NCBI GenBank assembly: GCA_033764865.1
Contig: JANRIM010000038.1
Location: 1-36,699 of the forward strand
Reading direction: 5' to 3'
Length of the DNA: 36,699 nucleotides
Source: VFBF01 sp033764865
GTDB lineage: Bacteria; Pseudomonadota; Alphaproteobacteria; Caulobacterales; Aquidulcibacteraceae
Shown here: positions 9,194-17,300 of the stretch, piece by piece
Position numbering within the stretch: position 1 is the first letter of the stretch
Layout of the letters: each line of letters begins with the position of its first letter
Position numbers and translations under genes: made by a program
Notes under the pieces: model-generated
Seen by the model: only the letters and a program-made list of their open reading frames with translations
Databases searched by the model: none
Told to the model about the DNA's origin: nothing

Positions 9194-10246
9194 TTACGGC
9201 GCCGCAGCGACGGTGACGGTCTGGCCGTCCCGCACGTAGGCGGCGCCGGTGGCGATCACCCGTTCTCCCGGTTCAAGCCCCGCGGCGATCAGCACCCTGT
9301 CTCCGACGACGCCCACCGTCTGCACGGAGCGCCGGCGCGCGACGTTCTGCGCGTCCACCACGTACACAACGCCCTGGTCGGCGCGGGCGTCCACGAGCGC
9401 AAGCACCGGCGCGCGCAGCGGGCCCGCCGCGCCGGCGCCGCCCGAGGCCTTGATGTCGGCGTCAGCCACCAGCCCGCTGCGCAGGCCCTCGATGGGCGTG
9501 ACGGCGATCTCGACGTCGAAGCCTCCGGTGGCGGCGTCGCTCTTGGCGGCGATGCGCGCGACCCGGCCCTTGCGCTCGTCGCCCGGCGCCACGCGCACCA
9601 CGGCTTCGTCGCCCACCTTGATCCGCAGCGCATCCGCGGAGGACACGCCTGCCCGGACGATCAGCCCGGACGCCACCTCACCCAGCATCAGCACGGACTG
9701 CCCGGCGCCCACGTTCTGGTTCGGCTCCGCCATGCGGCGCAGGATTACGCCCGAGGCAGGCGCCACGATCACCCCCTGGGACCTGTTGAACCCCGTGGCC
9801 TGGCTGGCGGCGCGGGCGCGGTCGACGGCCAGTTGGGCGTCGTCGAGGCGGGCCTGCGCCACGAGACCCTTGTCGAACAGGGTCTTGGCGCGGGCGAGCT
9901 GGCTTTCGGCGGTGCGGAGGGTGGCGGTCGATTCCGCGACGCTCGCCGAGTATTCGGTGAGGTTGAGGCTGGCGAGCGTCTGGCCGGCGCGGACGGTGTC
10001 GCCTTCGTCCACGGCGATGCGCGCCACGACGCCGGGCACCTTGAAGGAGAGGGTGGTCTCACGGAGATAGCCCACAAGCCCGCTGGCCCGCACTGCGCCC
10101 GCCGCCCCTTCCCGGGAGACTTCCACCACGGTGACGACCGGGGCGTCGATCTCGCCCTTGGCCTTTTCAGCCCCGTTGCCGGCCCCGCAGGACGCCAGCG
10201 CCAAGGCGGCGGCCAACCCGGTCCAAACGCTTCGCCAATCCCGCAT
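9194..10246 (-). CDS. RND efflux periplasmic adaptor subunit (membrane fusion lipoprotein)
   Basis: From ATG 10246 this encodes 350 residues of the HlyD/AcrA adaptor family, linking the inner-membrane pump to an outer-membrane channel. The N-terminus is a signal peptide ending ALASC, a lipoprotein box, so the protein is probably anchored by lipid. A biotinyl-lipoyl-like half (VDEGDTVRAGQTLASLNL), a short alpha-helical hairpin (about residues 95 to 150) and the second lipoyl half (GVIVAPASGVILRRMAEPNQNVGAGQSVLML) are followed by beta-barrel and membrane-proximal domains. A TTG seven codons upstream is possible, but the ATG gives a clean signal peptide and has a purine-rich AAGGGCGGG upstream. 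It is the first gene of the efflux pair. The stretch upstream of it (10268-10391) should hold the promoter. Confidence 0.92.
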   Translation of the reverse strand: MRDWRSVWTGLAAALALASCGAGNGAEKAKGEIDAPVVTVVEVSREGAAGAVRASGLVGYLRETTLSFKVPGVVARIAVDEGDTVRAGQTLASLNLTEYSASVAESTATLRTAESQLARAKTLFDKGLVAQARLDDAQLAVDRARAASQATGFNRSQGVIVAPASGVILRRMAEPNQNVGAGQSVLMLGEVASGLIVRAGVSSADALRIKVGDEAVVRVAPGDERKGRVARIAAKSDAATGGFDVEIAVTPIEGLRSGLVADADIKASGGAGAAGPLRAPVLALVDARADQGVVYVVDAQNVARRRSVQTVGVVGDRVLIAAGLEPGERVIATGAAYVRDGQTVTVAAAP

Positions 10247-10367
10247 CGCACCCGCCCTTGGCGCCAACCGCCTCGATTTCGGGTCACCCTATCCTATTCC
10301 CTGAAGATTGGAAGATGTATTCAGTCGTCAGGACCGGTTAATGGCGCGGCGCGCGGGAAGGGGCTGC

Positions 10368-10388
10368 GCCGGCTGGTGAGAAGCCGGC
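10368..10388. terminator. 7-bp hairpin between small ORF and efflux operon
   Basis: GCCGGCT at 10368-10374 pairs with AGCCGGC at 10382-10388 around a 7-base loop. It sits just past the stop of the small minus-strand gene. It could end that transcript, but there is no U-tract, so terminator function is uncertain. The rest of 10268-10391 shows no gene and probably contains the efflux-operon promoter. Confidence 0.3.
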
Positions 10389-10391
10389 CGG

Positions 10392-10553
10392 TCAGAACAC
10401 GGACGCGACGAGCGCCGCGGCGGTCAGCAGCGTGGCCGCCGCCAGCGCGAGCCCCAGGGCGACGGCGGAGAGCGGGACGGTTCGCCGGGGCGGGCTCGAC
10501 CGCCCGTCGTCGCGGGCGCGCTGGAACCGTCGGGGATCATCCATCGTCGACAT
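10392..10553 (-). CDS. Possible small single-pass membrane protein
   Basis: From ATG 10553 the frame codes for 53 residues: a charged, Arg-rich front half (MDDPRRFQRARDD) and one hydrophobic Ala/Leu/Val helix filling the last 25 or so residues, ending VASVF. A second ATG at 10544 would shorten it by three residues. The basic-then-hydrophobic layout suggests an inner-membrane protein with the N-terminus inside. No family is recognised and no strong ribosome site is seen before either ATG. In DNA this rich in G+C such a frame could occur by chance. The gene is divergent from kynA, with about 115 bases between starts. Confidence 0.4.
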   Translation of the reverse strand: MSTMDDPRRFQRARDDGRSSPPRRTVPLSAVALGLALAAATLLTAAALVASVF

Positions 10554-10669
10554 GACGTCAGCAAACGACGGCGCCCGTGCGTGAACCACGACGCGGAATG
10601 CCGCTGTGGCGTTTCGTCTCCCGCCATTTCCCCCGCCACGAGCGCCGCCCGCGGTGGTAATCGGTGACG

Positions 10670-11438
10670 ATGAAACCACCGTCCATCACCTACGGCGCGT
10701 ACCTCGCCCTCGATGACCTGCTGGCCTGCCAGCGGCCCCTGAGCCTCCGTCACGACGAAATGCTGTTCGTGGTCATTCACCAGACCAAGGAGCTCTGGCT
10801 GAAGCAGATCGTCCATGAAGTGGCGCTCGCCCAGCGCCTGATCCGGGCGGGGGACGTGGAGCCGGCGCTCAAGTGCCTGGCGCGCGTGTCGCGGATCCAG
10901 GCGGTGATGACGCTGTCCTGGGACGTGCTCGCCACCATGACCCCCGCGGACTACCAGAGCTTCCGGGGCCGGTTGGGCTCCAGCTCGGGGTTCCAGTCCT
11001 GGCAGTTCCGGCAGCTGGAGTTCATGCTCGGCCTCAAGGACCCGGCCTTCCTGAGCCACCATGAGGCCGGCGGCGCCGGCCGCGCGGCGCTGGAGGCGGC
11101 GCTCGCCGCCCCCAGCCTCTATGAGGACGCCATCGCCCGCCTGGCGGCGGCCGGGTTCGCCGTTCCGGCGGGAGCGGCGGGCGGGGCGGCGGTGGAGGAG
11201 GCCTGGCTCCAGGTCTACCGCGACCCCGACCGCTTCTTGGGACCTCTACGAACTGGCGGAAAAGCTGGTGGACGTGGACGACGCCCTGCTGACCTGGCGC
11301 CACAAGCACGTCCTGACGGTGGAGCGGATCATCGGGCGCAAGCGCGGCACGGGCGGCACCGAGGGCGTCGGCTACCTGCAGACCACGCTGGCGCGGCGGT
11401 GCTTCCCGGAGCTGTGGTCCGTGCGGACGCGCCTCTAG
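10670..11438 (+). pseudogene. kynA: Tryptophan 2,3-dioxygenase interrupted by a one-base insertion
   Basis: The intact enzyme is a haem protein that opens the tryptophan indole ring to N-formylkynurenine, the first step of kynurenine-type tryptophan catabolism. From ATG 10670 the frame shows SITYGAYLALDDLL, then HDEMLFVVIHQTKELW (distal histidine about residue 37), and MTPADYQSFRGRLGSSSGFQS. After RDPDRF (codon ending at 11236) the frame fails. The expected WDLYELAEKLVDVDDALLTW continues one base later, with RHKHVLTVERIIG (haem-ligating histidine), RGTGGTEGVGYL and the normal end FPELWSVRTRL, stopping at TAG 11436-11438. An extra T at 11237 or 11238 explains everything. With it removed the product is about 255 residues, the normal length. 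No second lesion is seen, so this is either a very young pseudogene or a sequencing error. No other kynurenine gene is adjacent. Confidence 0.9.
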
Positions 11439-11634
11439 TTTTCGCCGCGAGGCAATATGCTGAACGACGATTTCATGTCGATTGAAATAACATAAATATA
11501 ACGACGGGCCAGTTTCGGGCGGTTGCTTTACCTGATCTTACGAAATCTCTGGTACATCTCTCCATGCCTCGCGGAAACCGCCGGGGCGCAGGAAAGCGCG
11601 GCGCTGCAAGACCGCGTTCTGGAGGGGTCAGTCC
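11439..11634 (+). promoter_or_regulatory. AT-rich gap upstream of small lipoprotein gene
   Basis: This 196-base gap contains the most AT-rich patch of the region, at about 11479-11503, where AACATAAATATAA can be read. It probably holds the promoter of the lipoprotein gene. GGAGGGG at 11621-11627 is that gene's ribosome site. No exact -35/-10 pair can be assigned with confidence. Confidence 0.4.
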
Positions 11635-11910
11635 ATGCGCGTCGTGCCCGCCCTGGTCGCCATCGTCGCGCTGTCGGCGCTTTCGGGCGGCTGCGCCGTG
11701 ACCCAGAAGCTGGGCCTCCACATTCCCGGCGATCCTCCGGTCGTGGTGGAGGGGCTGCGCGGTCGCCAGACCGAGGCCGCCTGGCTCCGCGAAGCCAGGC
11801 TGGCCACGCCGCCCGGCTGCGCGGTGGACGTCATTACGGTGCTGACCGACACCGACGCCCGCTTCACGTTCACCTGTTTCGGCGGCGGCCCGAACGCTGG
11901 CGGCCTCTAG
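11635..11910 (+). CDS. Small predicted lipoprotein, function unknown
   Basis: The 91-residue product begins with a short basic end and a hydrophobic stretch ending LSGGC, an imperfect lipobox with the lipidated cysteine at about residue 20. The mature part is only some 70 residues. It contains an Arg/Glu-rich helix (RGRQTEAAWLREARL) and a beta-rich tail with two more cysteines (PPGCAVDV and FTFTCFGGG) that could form a disulfide in the periplasm. A strong GGAGGGG lies 7 bases before ATG 11635, which supports real translation. No family is recognised. It precedes the TPS operon by about 530 bases on the same strand, so a link is possible but not shown. Confidence 0.65.
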   Translation: MRVVPALVAIVALSALSGGCAVTQKLGLHIPGDPPVVVEGLRGRQTEAAWLREARLATPPGCAVDVITVLTDTDARFTFTCFGGGPNAGGL

Positions 11911-11931
11911 AGGCGAATTGCGGCGACGCTG

Positions 11932-11949
11932 CGTGACCTAATGGTCACG
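11932..11949. repeat. Perfect 7-bp inverted repeat with TAAT loop
   Basis: CGTGACC at 11932-11938 and GGTCACG at 11943-11949 flank the four bases TAAT. It lies 22 bases past the stop of the small lipoprotein gene. It could be a weak terminator (no U-tract follows) or an operator for the promoter of the TPS operon. Confidence 0.5.
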
Positions 11950-12011
11950 GCGGACCGACTCCCCGAGGGGCGTGGCTCCGCGAAAGATTGAAATTCTGTT
12001 TACTTAGCGAC

Positions 12012-12037
12012 CCCCGTTTCATACCGTTGAAGCGGGG
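12012..12037 (+). promoter_or_regulatory. 9-bp stem-loop in the leader
   Basis: CCCCGTTTC (12012-12020) pairs with GAAGCGGGG (12029-12037), with one T-G wobble, around the 8-base loop ATACCGTT. It directly follows the AT-rich patch, where it would sit near the 5' end of a leader RNA. Its role is unknown. Confidence 0.45.
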
Positions 12038-12437
12038 CGGACGACGTTTGGGAAAGCCTTCCTGACGCCGTGCGCTCCGTCGCGGCAAGGCGCTGGCCTC
12101 GTGCCGGCGAACCGGTCCGTGGGAGCGGAGCAATGGCGGGGAAGGCGCAGGCCGAAGATGCGGCGGGGCATGGCTCCGTTGGGCTCTTCCGGGGGAAAAG
12201 GCGCGCGCCGGCGGGCGGGCGCGCGGCCGTGACAGACCCAATTCATTTCCCCACCCGCGCGAAGGCGCGCGCCGTCGCCGGCCTCTGGGGAGGCCTCAAA
12301 CTTGCAGCGAGGGAAGGCCGGGCGGCGATGGCCCCCGTCGGGGGCGCCGATGCGCGTCCGCGGCGGGCCGCGTGCGATCCATCCGGCGCCAACGCAACGG
12401 GAGGCGTCGCCGCGGCGCGCCGCCTTCGGGGGAACCG

Positions 12438-14252
12438 ATGAAGAAGCTCTCCACCTCCATGCTGGCGTCCTCGCTGGGCGCCATCCTGCTGTCGGCGCTC
12501 GGCGAAAGCCTGCTCGGGGCCGACGCCAGCGCCCAGACGCCCACCATCTCCCCCCAGGACATCGAGCGCGCCTCGCCGCCGCCGGACGACGGCGCCAACC
12601 GCGTCAGCACCGTGGGCCAGGGCGTGATTTCGCTGTGCCCGTTCGCCGCCTCCACCATCCCCGTCACCATCAACCGGGTCGAGATCGCGGGCTCTACCGT
12701 GCTGACCGAGGATGACGTCCGGAAATCCTACGCCGGGATCGAGGGCCGCCCCACGACGCTCGCCGCCGTCTGCGACATCCGCGAGCGGCTGATCGTGTCC
12801 TACCGCCGGGCGGGTTATCCGCTCACCCGGGTCGAACTGCCCGAGCAGCGCATCGGCGCGGAGGGCGTCATCCGCTTCAACGCCGTGGAGGCAAGCCTCG
12901 CCAGCGTCCGCGTGACCGACAACGCCCAGTCCCCCCGGTTCGCCAACGTCGTGGACGGGTTCGCCAAGGAGCTGACCAAGAGCACCCAGGGCCAGCCCCT
13001 GAAATGGGCCGCCGTGGAGCGCTTCGCGCTGCTGATGCGCGACACGCCGGGCCTTGTGGCGCGGCTTGAGCTGCGCCCTGGCGCGGTGACGCCCGAACCG
13101 CTGGTCGCGCCCGTCGTCGTCGCCCCCAACGAGGCCGCCGCGCCCGTCCAGACGCCGCCCGCCGTCACGCCCGCCGAGCTCGCCCCGCTCGATCTCTTCG
13201 TCACGCTGGAGCCGCCGGAGCGGTACGGCGCGTTCATGAGCATCCAGCGCAACAGCGCCGATGTGTTCGGCCGCTACGCCGGCGTGGTGGGCGGCCAGAT
13301 CCGCGGCGTGATGCCGTGGGGCGGCGACGAGCTGTCGGCGGTGCTCTACTCCACGCAGACCGGCCGCCAGGCGGTGGGCCAGGTGGCCTATGAATGGCGC
13401 CACGGCAATGGCTTCACGCTGAGGGCGTCGGCCGCCTACGCGGAAACCAAGCCCGGCAAGTCGTTCGCGCCGCTCGACCTCAAGGGCCAGTCCGTCTCCT
13501 ACAACCTGAACGCGTCCTACCCGTTCGTGCTGCGCAGCGCCTACCAGCTGGAGGGCGTCACCGGCCTCGACTACGTCGACCAGGACAACTTCATCTTCGA
13601 GGACCAGTCGATTTCCAACGACCGGGTCCGGGTCTCCTACACGCGGCTCAACGCGCTGTGGCGCGATGTGGAGCAGCGGCGCGCGCGGGCGTCGGCGTCG
13701 GTGGAGTACCGGCAGGGCATGAAGGCGTTCGACGCCAGCCGGCCGGGCGATCCGTTCCTGTCGCGCCTCGACGCCCAGCCCCAGGCGGGCTCGTGGCGCG
13801 TGCGCGCGGAAGGGGAATATCGCCTGCGGCGCAACTATCCCGGCGTGGCGCTCGCAGGCGATGCGCAGTTCTCCGACAAGGTGCTCGTCTCCTACGAGCA
13901 GTACCAGGTGGGCAACCTCACCTTCGGCCGCGGCTACGATCCGGGCACCATCACCGGCGATCGCGGCTATGGCGGCCGGGTGGAGCTGCTTGGCGGCCGC
14001 TACCAGCCGCAGGGCTATGACCAGCTCTACGGCGAGCCCTACGCCTTCTACGACGCCGCCCGTGTGGAGCGGCTGTCCATCGCGTCCACGGAGCCGGAGC
14101 TGGACGTGGCCTCGTACGGCGGGGGCCTGCGCTTCCGCTACGGGGACCGCGCCTCGTTCGACATCGGCGCCGCCCAGGCGCTCGACCGTCCGGGCCGCGA
14201 CCAGAAGAAGCCGGGCGCGCAGTTCCTGATGAACCTGACGATCCAGTTCTAG
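12438..14252 (+). CDS. Two-partner secretion outer-membrane transporter (TpsB, ShlB/FhaC/HecB family)
   Basis: The 604-residue protein exports its TpsA partner through the outer membrane. A signal peptide ends ADASA, with cleavage before Q33. POTRA 1 is at about 74 to 153 (VTINRVEIAGSTVLTEDDVRKSYAG) and POTRA 2 at about 154 to 216; these periplasmic domains bind the exoprotein. A Pro/Ala/Val-rich linker (about 217 to 250) is unusually long. The 16-strand beta-barrel follows to the end, with the loop-6 motif GRGYDPG at 497 to 503 standing for the conserved V/F-RG-Y/F plug element. The last residue is phenylalanine, as expected for BamA-dependent barrels. ATG 12438 is chosen for its ribosome site and complete signal peptide. 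The tpsA gene starts 61 bases downstream. Confidence 0.93.
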   Translation: MKKLSTSMLASSLGAILLSALGESLLGADASAQTPTISPQDIERASPPPDDGANRVSTVGQGVISLCPFAASTIPVTINRVEIAGSTVLTEDDVRKSYAGIEGRPTTLAAVCDIRERLIVSYRRAGYPLTRVELPEQRIGAEGVIRFNAVEASLASVRVTDNAQSPRFANVVDGFAKELTKSTQGQPLKWAAVERFALLMRDTPGLVARLELRPGAVTPEPLVAPVVVAPNEAAAPVQTPPAVTPAELAPLDLFVTLEPPERYGAFMSIQRNSADVFGRYAGVVGGQIRGVMPWGGDELSAVLYSTQTGRQAVGQVAYEWRHGNGFTLRASAAYAETKPGKSFAPLDLKGQSVSYNLNASYPFVLRSAYQLEGVTGLDYVDQDNFIFEDQSISNDRVRVSYTRLNALWRDVEQRRARASASVEYRQGMKAFDASRPGDPFLSRLDAQPQAGSWRVRAEGEYRLRRNYPGVALAGDAQFSDKVLVSYEQYQVGNLTFGRGYDPGTITGDRGYGGRVELLGGRYQPQGYDQLYGEPYAFYDAARVERLSIASTEPELDVASYGGGLRFRYGDRASFDIGAAQALDRPGRDQKKPGAQFLMNLTIQF

Positions 14253-14267
14253 ACACGATGTGGGAGG

Positions 14268-14290
14268 CCCGCGCGGGGACGGCGCGCGGG
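14268..14290 (+). promoter_or_regulatory. 8-bp stem-loop between tpsB and tpsA
   Basis: CCCGCGCG at 14268-14275 pairs exactly with CGCGCGGG at 14283-14290 around a 7-base loop. It fills most of the spacer, 23 bases before the tpsA start. It may adjust tpsA translation or protect the upstream mRNA. No U-tract follows, so it is not a classic terminator. Confidence 0.45.
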
Positions 14291-14313
14291 AATGAAGGCA
14301 GAGGGCACGGACC

Positions 14314-17300
14314 ATGACGATCACCCCGACCAGCCGCACCGCCACCCGCAGCCTGCTGAAGGTCTGGCCCAGCCTGTTTGCGCTCACCGCCGGCATCGGC
14401 GTCGGCGCCGCGCACGCCGATCCAAACTATCAAGGCGGCGCGACGGCGGGCGTTGGCGCGCCTGCGACAGGCGCAAACACCTCGGTCACTCAGAACGAAC
14501 AGCGCGCCTTCATCCAGTGGCAGTCGTTCGACGTCGGCGCCGCCGGGTTCACGGTCGACTACGCCGGAAACGTCTCGAACGCCGCCCAGGCGATCCTTGT
14601 GAACCGGGTCACCGGGGCCGTGACGCCGTCGATGATCAATGGCTCGATCACCGCTGACGGCCACGTCTGGATTCTCAACAATGCGGGCGTGGTGTTCGGC
14701 TCGGGCGCGAACATCGACACGGGCGGCCTGCTGGCCTCCTCGCTGACCACCATTAACGGTGAGACCGATCCGAACGCTATCGCCGCCCTGTTCGGCGACG
14801 GCAGCACGTTCGCAACCAACTCAGCGTCTCCAGTGCGATTGTCGGGCGGCGATAGCGGCGCTGTCACCTCGGTCCTGTCGGGCGCGTCGCTGACCAGTAC
14901 GGCTGGCCCGATCATACTGGCCGGTCCCAGCGTCGCCAGCGCCGGCGCAGTGTCCGCCGCAGGTCAGGCTGTCCTGATCGGCGGGACCGATGTTTCGTTG
15001 GGCATCGACCTCGACGGGAACACAGCGCTTCTCCTGAATGGCCTCGTCATCAATGCAGGCGTCGATGCCGCGGACGCCGTGCATGTGTCTGGCGGGAGCA
15101 TAACTGGCGAAAGGGTCGTGCTTGCGGCGTCGGTTGTCAGCACTTCGGGCTCAGCCGCCTCGTTGATCCGCCTTGAGGGGTCGCTGATCGCGACAGAAGC
15201 GGCGGTTGACGGGAACGACATCGTCCTAAAATCGGGCCGCGCAGCGAATACAGTTCTGTCGAATGGCGTCGTCAACGCCAACACTGGCGCTCTGGCCAAT
15301 GGCGGCTCGATTACGCTGGGTGTGGGCGCCGACCTTGACGCATCAAGTGCGAGCACTCGGGCGAGGGTCATCTCCAACCGCTCCGTTGATGTCCTCGGTG
15401 AGCTCACGACTGCGGGTGGACTGACGCTCTCAGGCCAAGCGTTCGTCAACATCTCAGCGGACGTTACCGCGGCGGGCGCGCTTGATCTGTCAACGACCGG
15501 CGTCACGATCAATCCAATTCGTCTCACTGGCGATCGCACGCTCTCGGGCGCATCGTCCGCCTCCGGCGTGGCCGCGGTGCGCATCCAGGACAATCTCACC
15601 AGCACAGGCGACATAACCATCAATGGAACGGCGACGGGATCGGCGACTGTCGCGGTCTCCGTCCTAAGCCTCTCCAACGGCGGCGTTAATGACGGCGCCA
15701 TCACAATCACCGGCACGGGCGGCGCCGTCGGCGCCAACAGCGTCACGGCGGGGTCTGTCGCCGACGCAGGGGCCGTCACGATCTCCGGCGCAGGCGGGCT
15801 CGGGCTCGGAACCATTGACGGTGAAACGGTCACACTCTCGAACACAGGCGCAGCCACGCTGTCGGGCATTGACACCATTATCACGGCAAGCGGCGCAGTC
15901 GATGTCAGCGGGGCGATCACCGCGATCCGCAACTTCAGAATAACTGGCGGAAGCATCGACACCACCGGCGCGACGCTGACCGGTGGCAGCACTGCTGGCG
16001 GCGGGCTTATTCTGTCGGCGACCGCGGGCGACATCATCGGAAGCGGGTCACTAGTCACCACGGGCACAGGGGTCACGCCGGGGATTTCCGCAACGGCGTC
16101 TGGCGGCGTCACGCTCGGAAACATCAGCTCTGTCGGCGGCGTCTCCGTCACCGCGAACGGCGGCGATCTCACTGTCGGCACGGTGGGCGCGGACGCAGGG
16201 AGCATTGCGCTTTCGGCAATCGACACCGGGGCGACACTCACCGCTGGAAATCTAGCAGCTGGTACAACGATCAATGCGACCGGCGACGGCGACACGATCG
16301 TAGGCGCGCTGACGACGGCAGCCGGGGCCGCCGTCATCACGTCGAACAGCGCCCAGGCGCAGGCCGGTGGTGGCGCCTCCGACATCGTAGGCGGCCTCAC
16401 GGTCTCCGGCGCGACCAGCGCCACCTTCTCCGGCGGCGATGTGAGCGATGCTCTTGTCGTAACCTCCAACAGCGGTCAGGCCACCATCAACGGCGTCGCC
16501 ACGCAGGCGGGGTCGGTCTCCGTCACGGGCGACAGCGTGGTCATCGGCGGCGCAGGCGTCACGGCGGACGCCGGGGCGATCGGCATCACCAGCGACAATG
16601 GCGCGGTCTCGGTCGGCGCCAACCTCACAGCGTCGGGGGCCGTGTCCATCGCCAGCGGCGGCGGCGCCGCAGGTGCGGGATCGCTGACGATCAATCCGGG
16701 CGTCACCATCCAGTCCGACAGCAACGGCGATCAGCCCGTGACGGACGGCGTCTTCCTGCGCGCTAACAACGGCACGCTGCAGGCCTCCGGCTCCACCATC
16801 CTCGCCGGCGTCGACGGCGCGCGGGCCGACGTCGACGCCGCGCGCACATCGGGCGGCGACGGCGCTGCGTTCGGCGTGGTGACGGGCCGCAACATCACCC
16901 TCGACAGCAACAGCATCGTGGGCGGCGAACTGAAGGCGACCGGCGACACCACGATCACCGGCACGGGCGCGGTCCTCATCTCCGACGCCCATGGCGCCAC
17001 CGGCGCCTACAGCGTCACGGGCGCTTCCCTCACCGTGGAGGCCCTGGGGGTCGATGGCGCGGTGACGCTGGAGACGACCGCGGGCGACCTCTTGATCGGC
17101 CCCGTCGTCGCCGACCAGGACGCCCAGGGCGGCGAGTCGCTCTCCGTCACCGCCGTCGGCGGCGGAGTCTGGGTGACCGGCAGCGCCACCAACCTGAGGG
17201 GCGGCGACGTCACCATCGAAGGCGACACGTTCACGGCCAACGGCCAGATCATCACCGCCGGTCAGGACATCTCGATCCGTGCGCGGACCGGCGGGCTCAA

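Larger units (their letters stand above)
11911..12437 (+). promoter_or_regulatory. 527-base hairpin-rich leader upstream of the TPS operon
   Basis: No convincing gene is seen in this stretch; frames open on either strand lack ribosome sites and recognisable protein features. It contains many stem-loops: 11932-11949 and 12012-12037 (separate entries), 12083-12106 (CGGCAAGGC against GCCT and TGCCG with a 2-base bulge), 12280-12295 (GGCCTC, loop TGGG, GAGGCC) and 12331-12345 (GCCCCC, loop GTC, GGGGGC). The AT-rich patch around 11985-12008 is the likeliest place for a promoter, which would give an RNA leader of about 400 bases. I compared it by eye with c-di-GMP, cobalamin and glycine riboswitch cores and found no convincing match. 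GGGGGA just before ATG 12438 is the tpsB ribosome site. Confidence 0.45.

Noticed and set aside
11231..11245. Programmed frameshift in kynA
   Set aside because: The site has no slippery heptamer or obvious stimulatory element, and the family is not known to use frameshifting.
11911..12437. c-di-GMP, cobalamin or glycine riboswitch in the leader
   Set aside because: Hairpins are present, but the conserved core sequences of those classes could not be lined up by eye.
12019..12441. Small frames in the TPS leader on both strands
   Set aside because: No ribosome sites, no recognisable domains, and Arg/Pro/Ala-rich composition as expected of non-coding GC-rich DNA.
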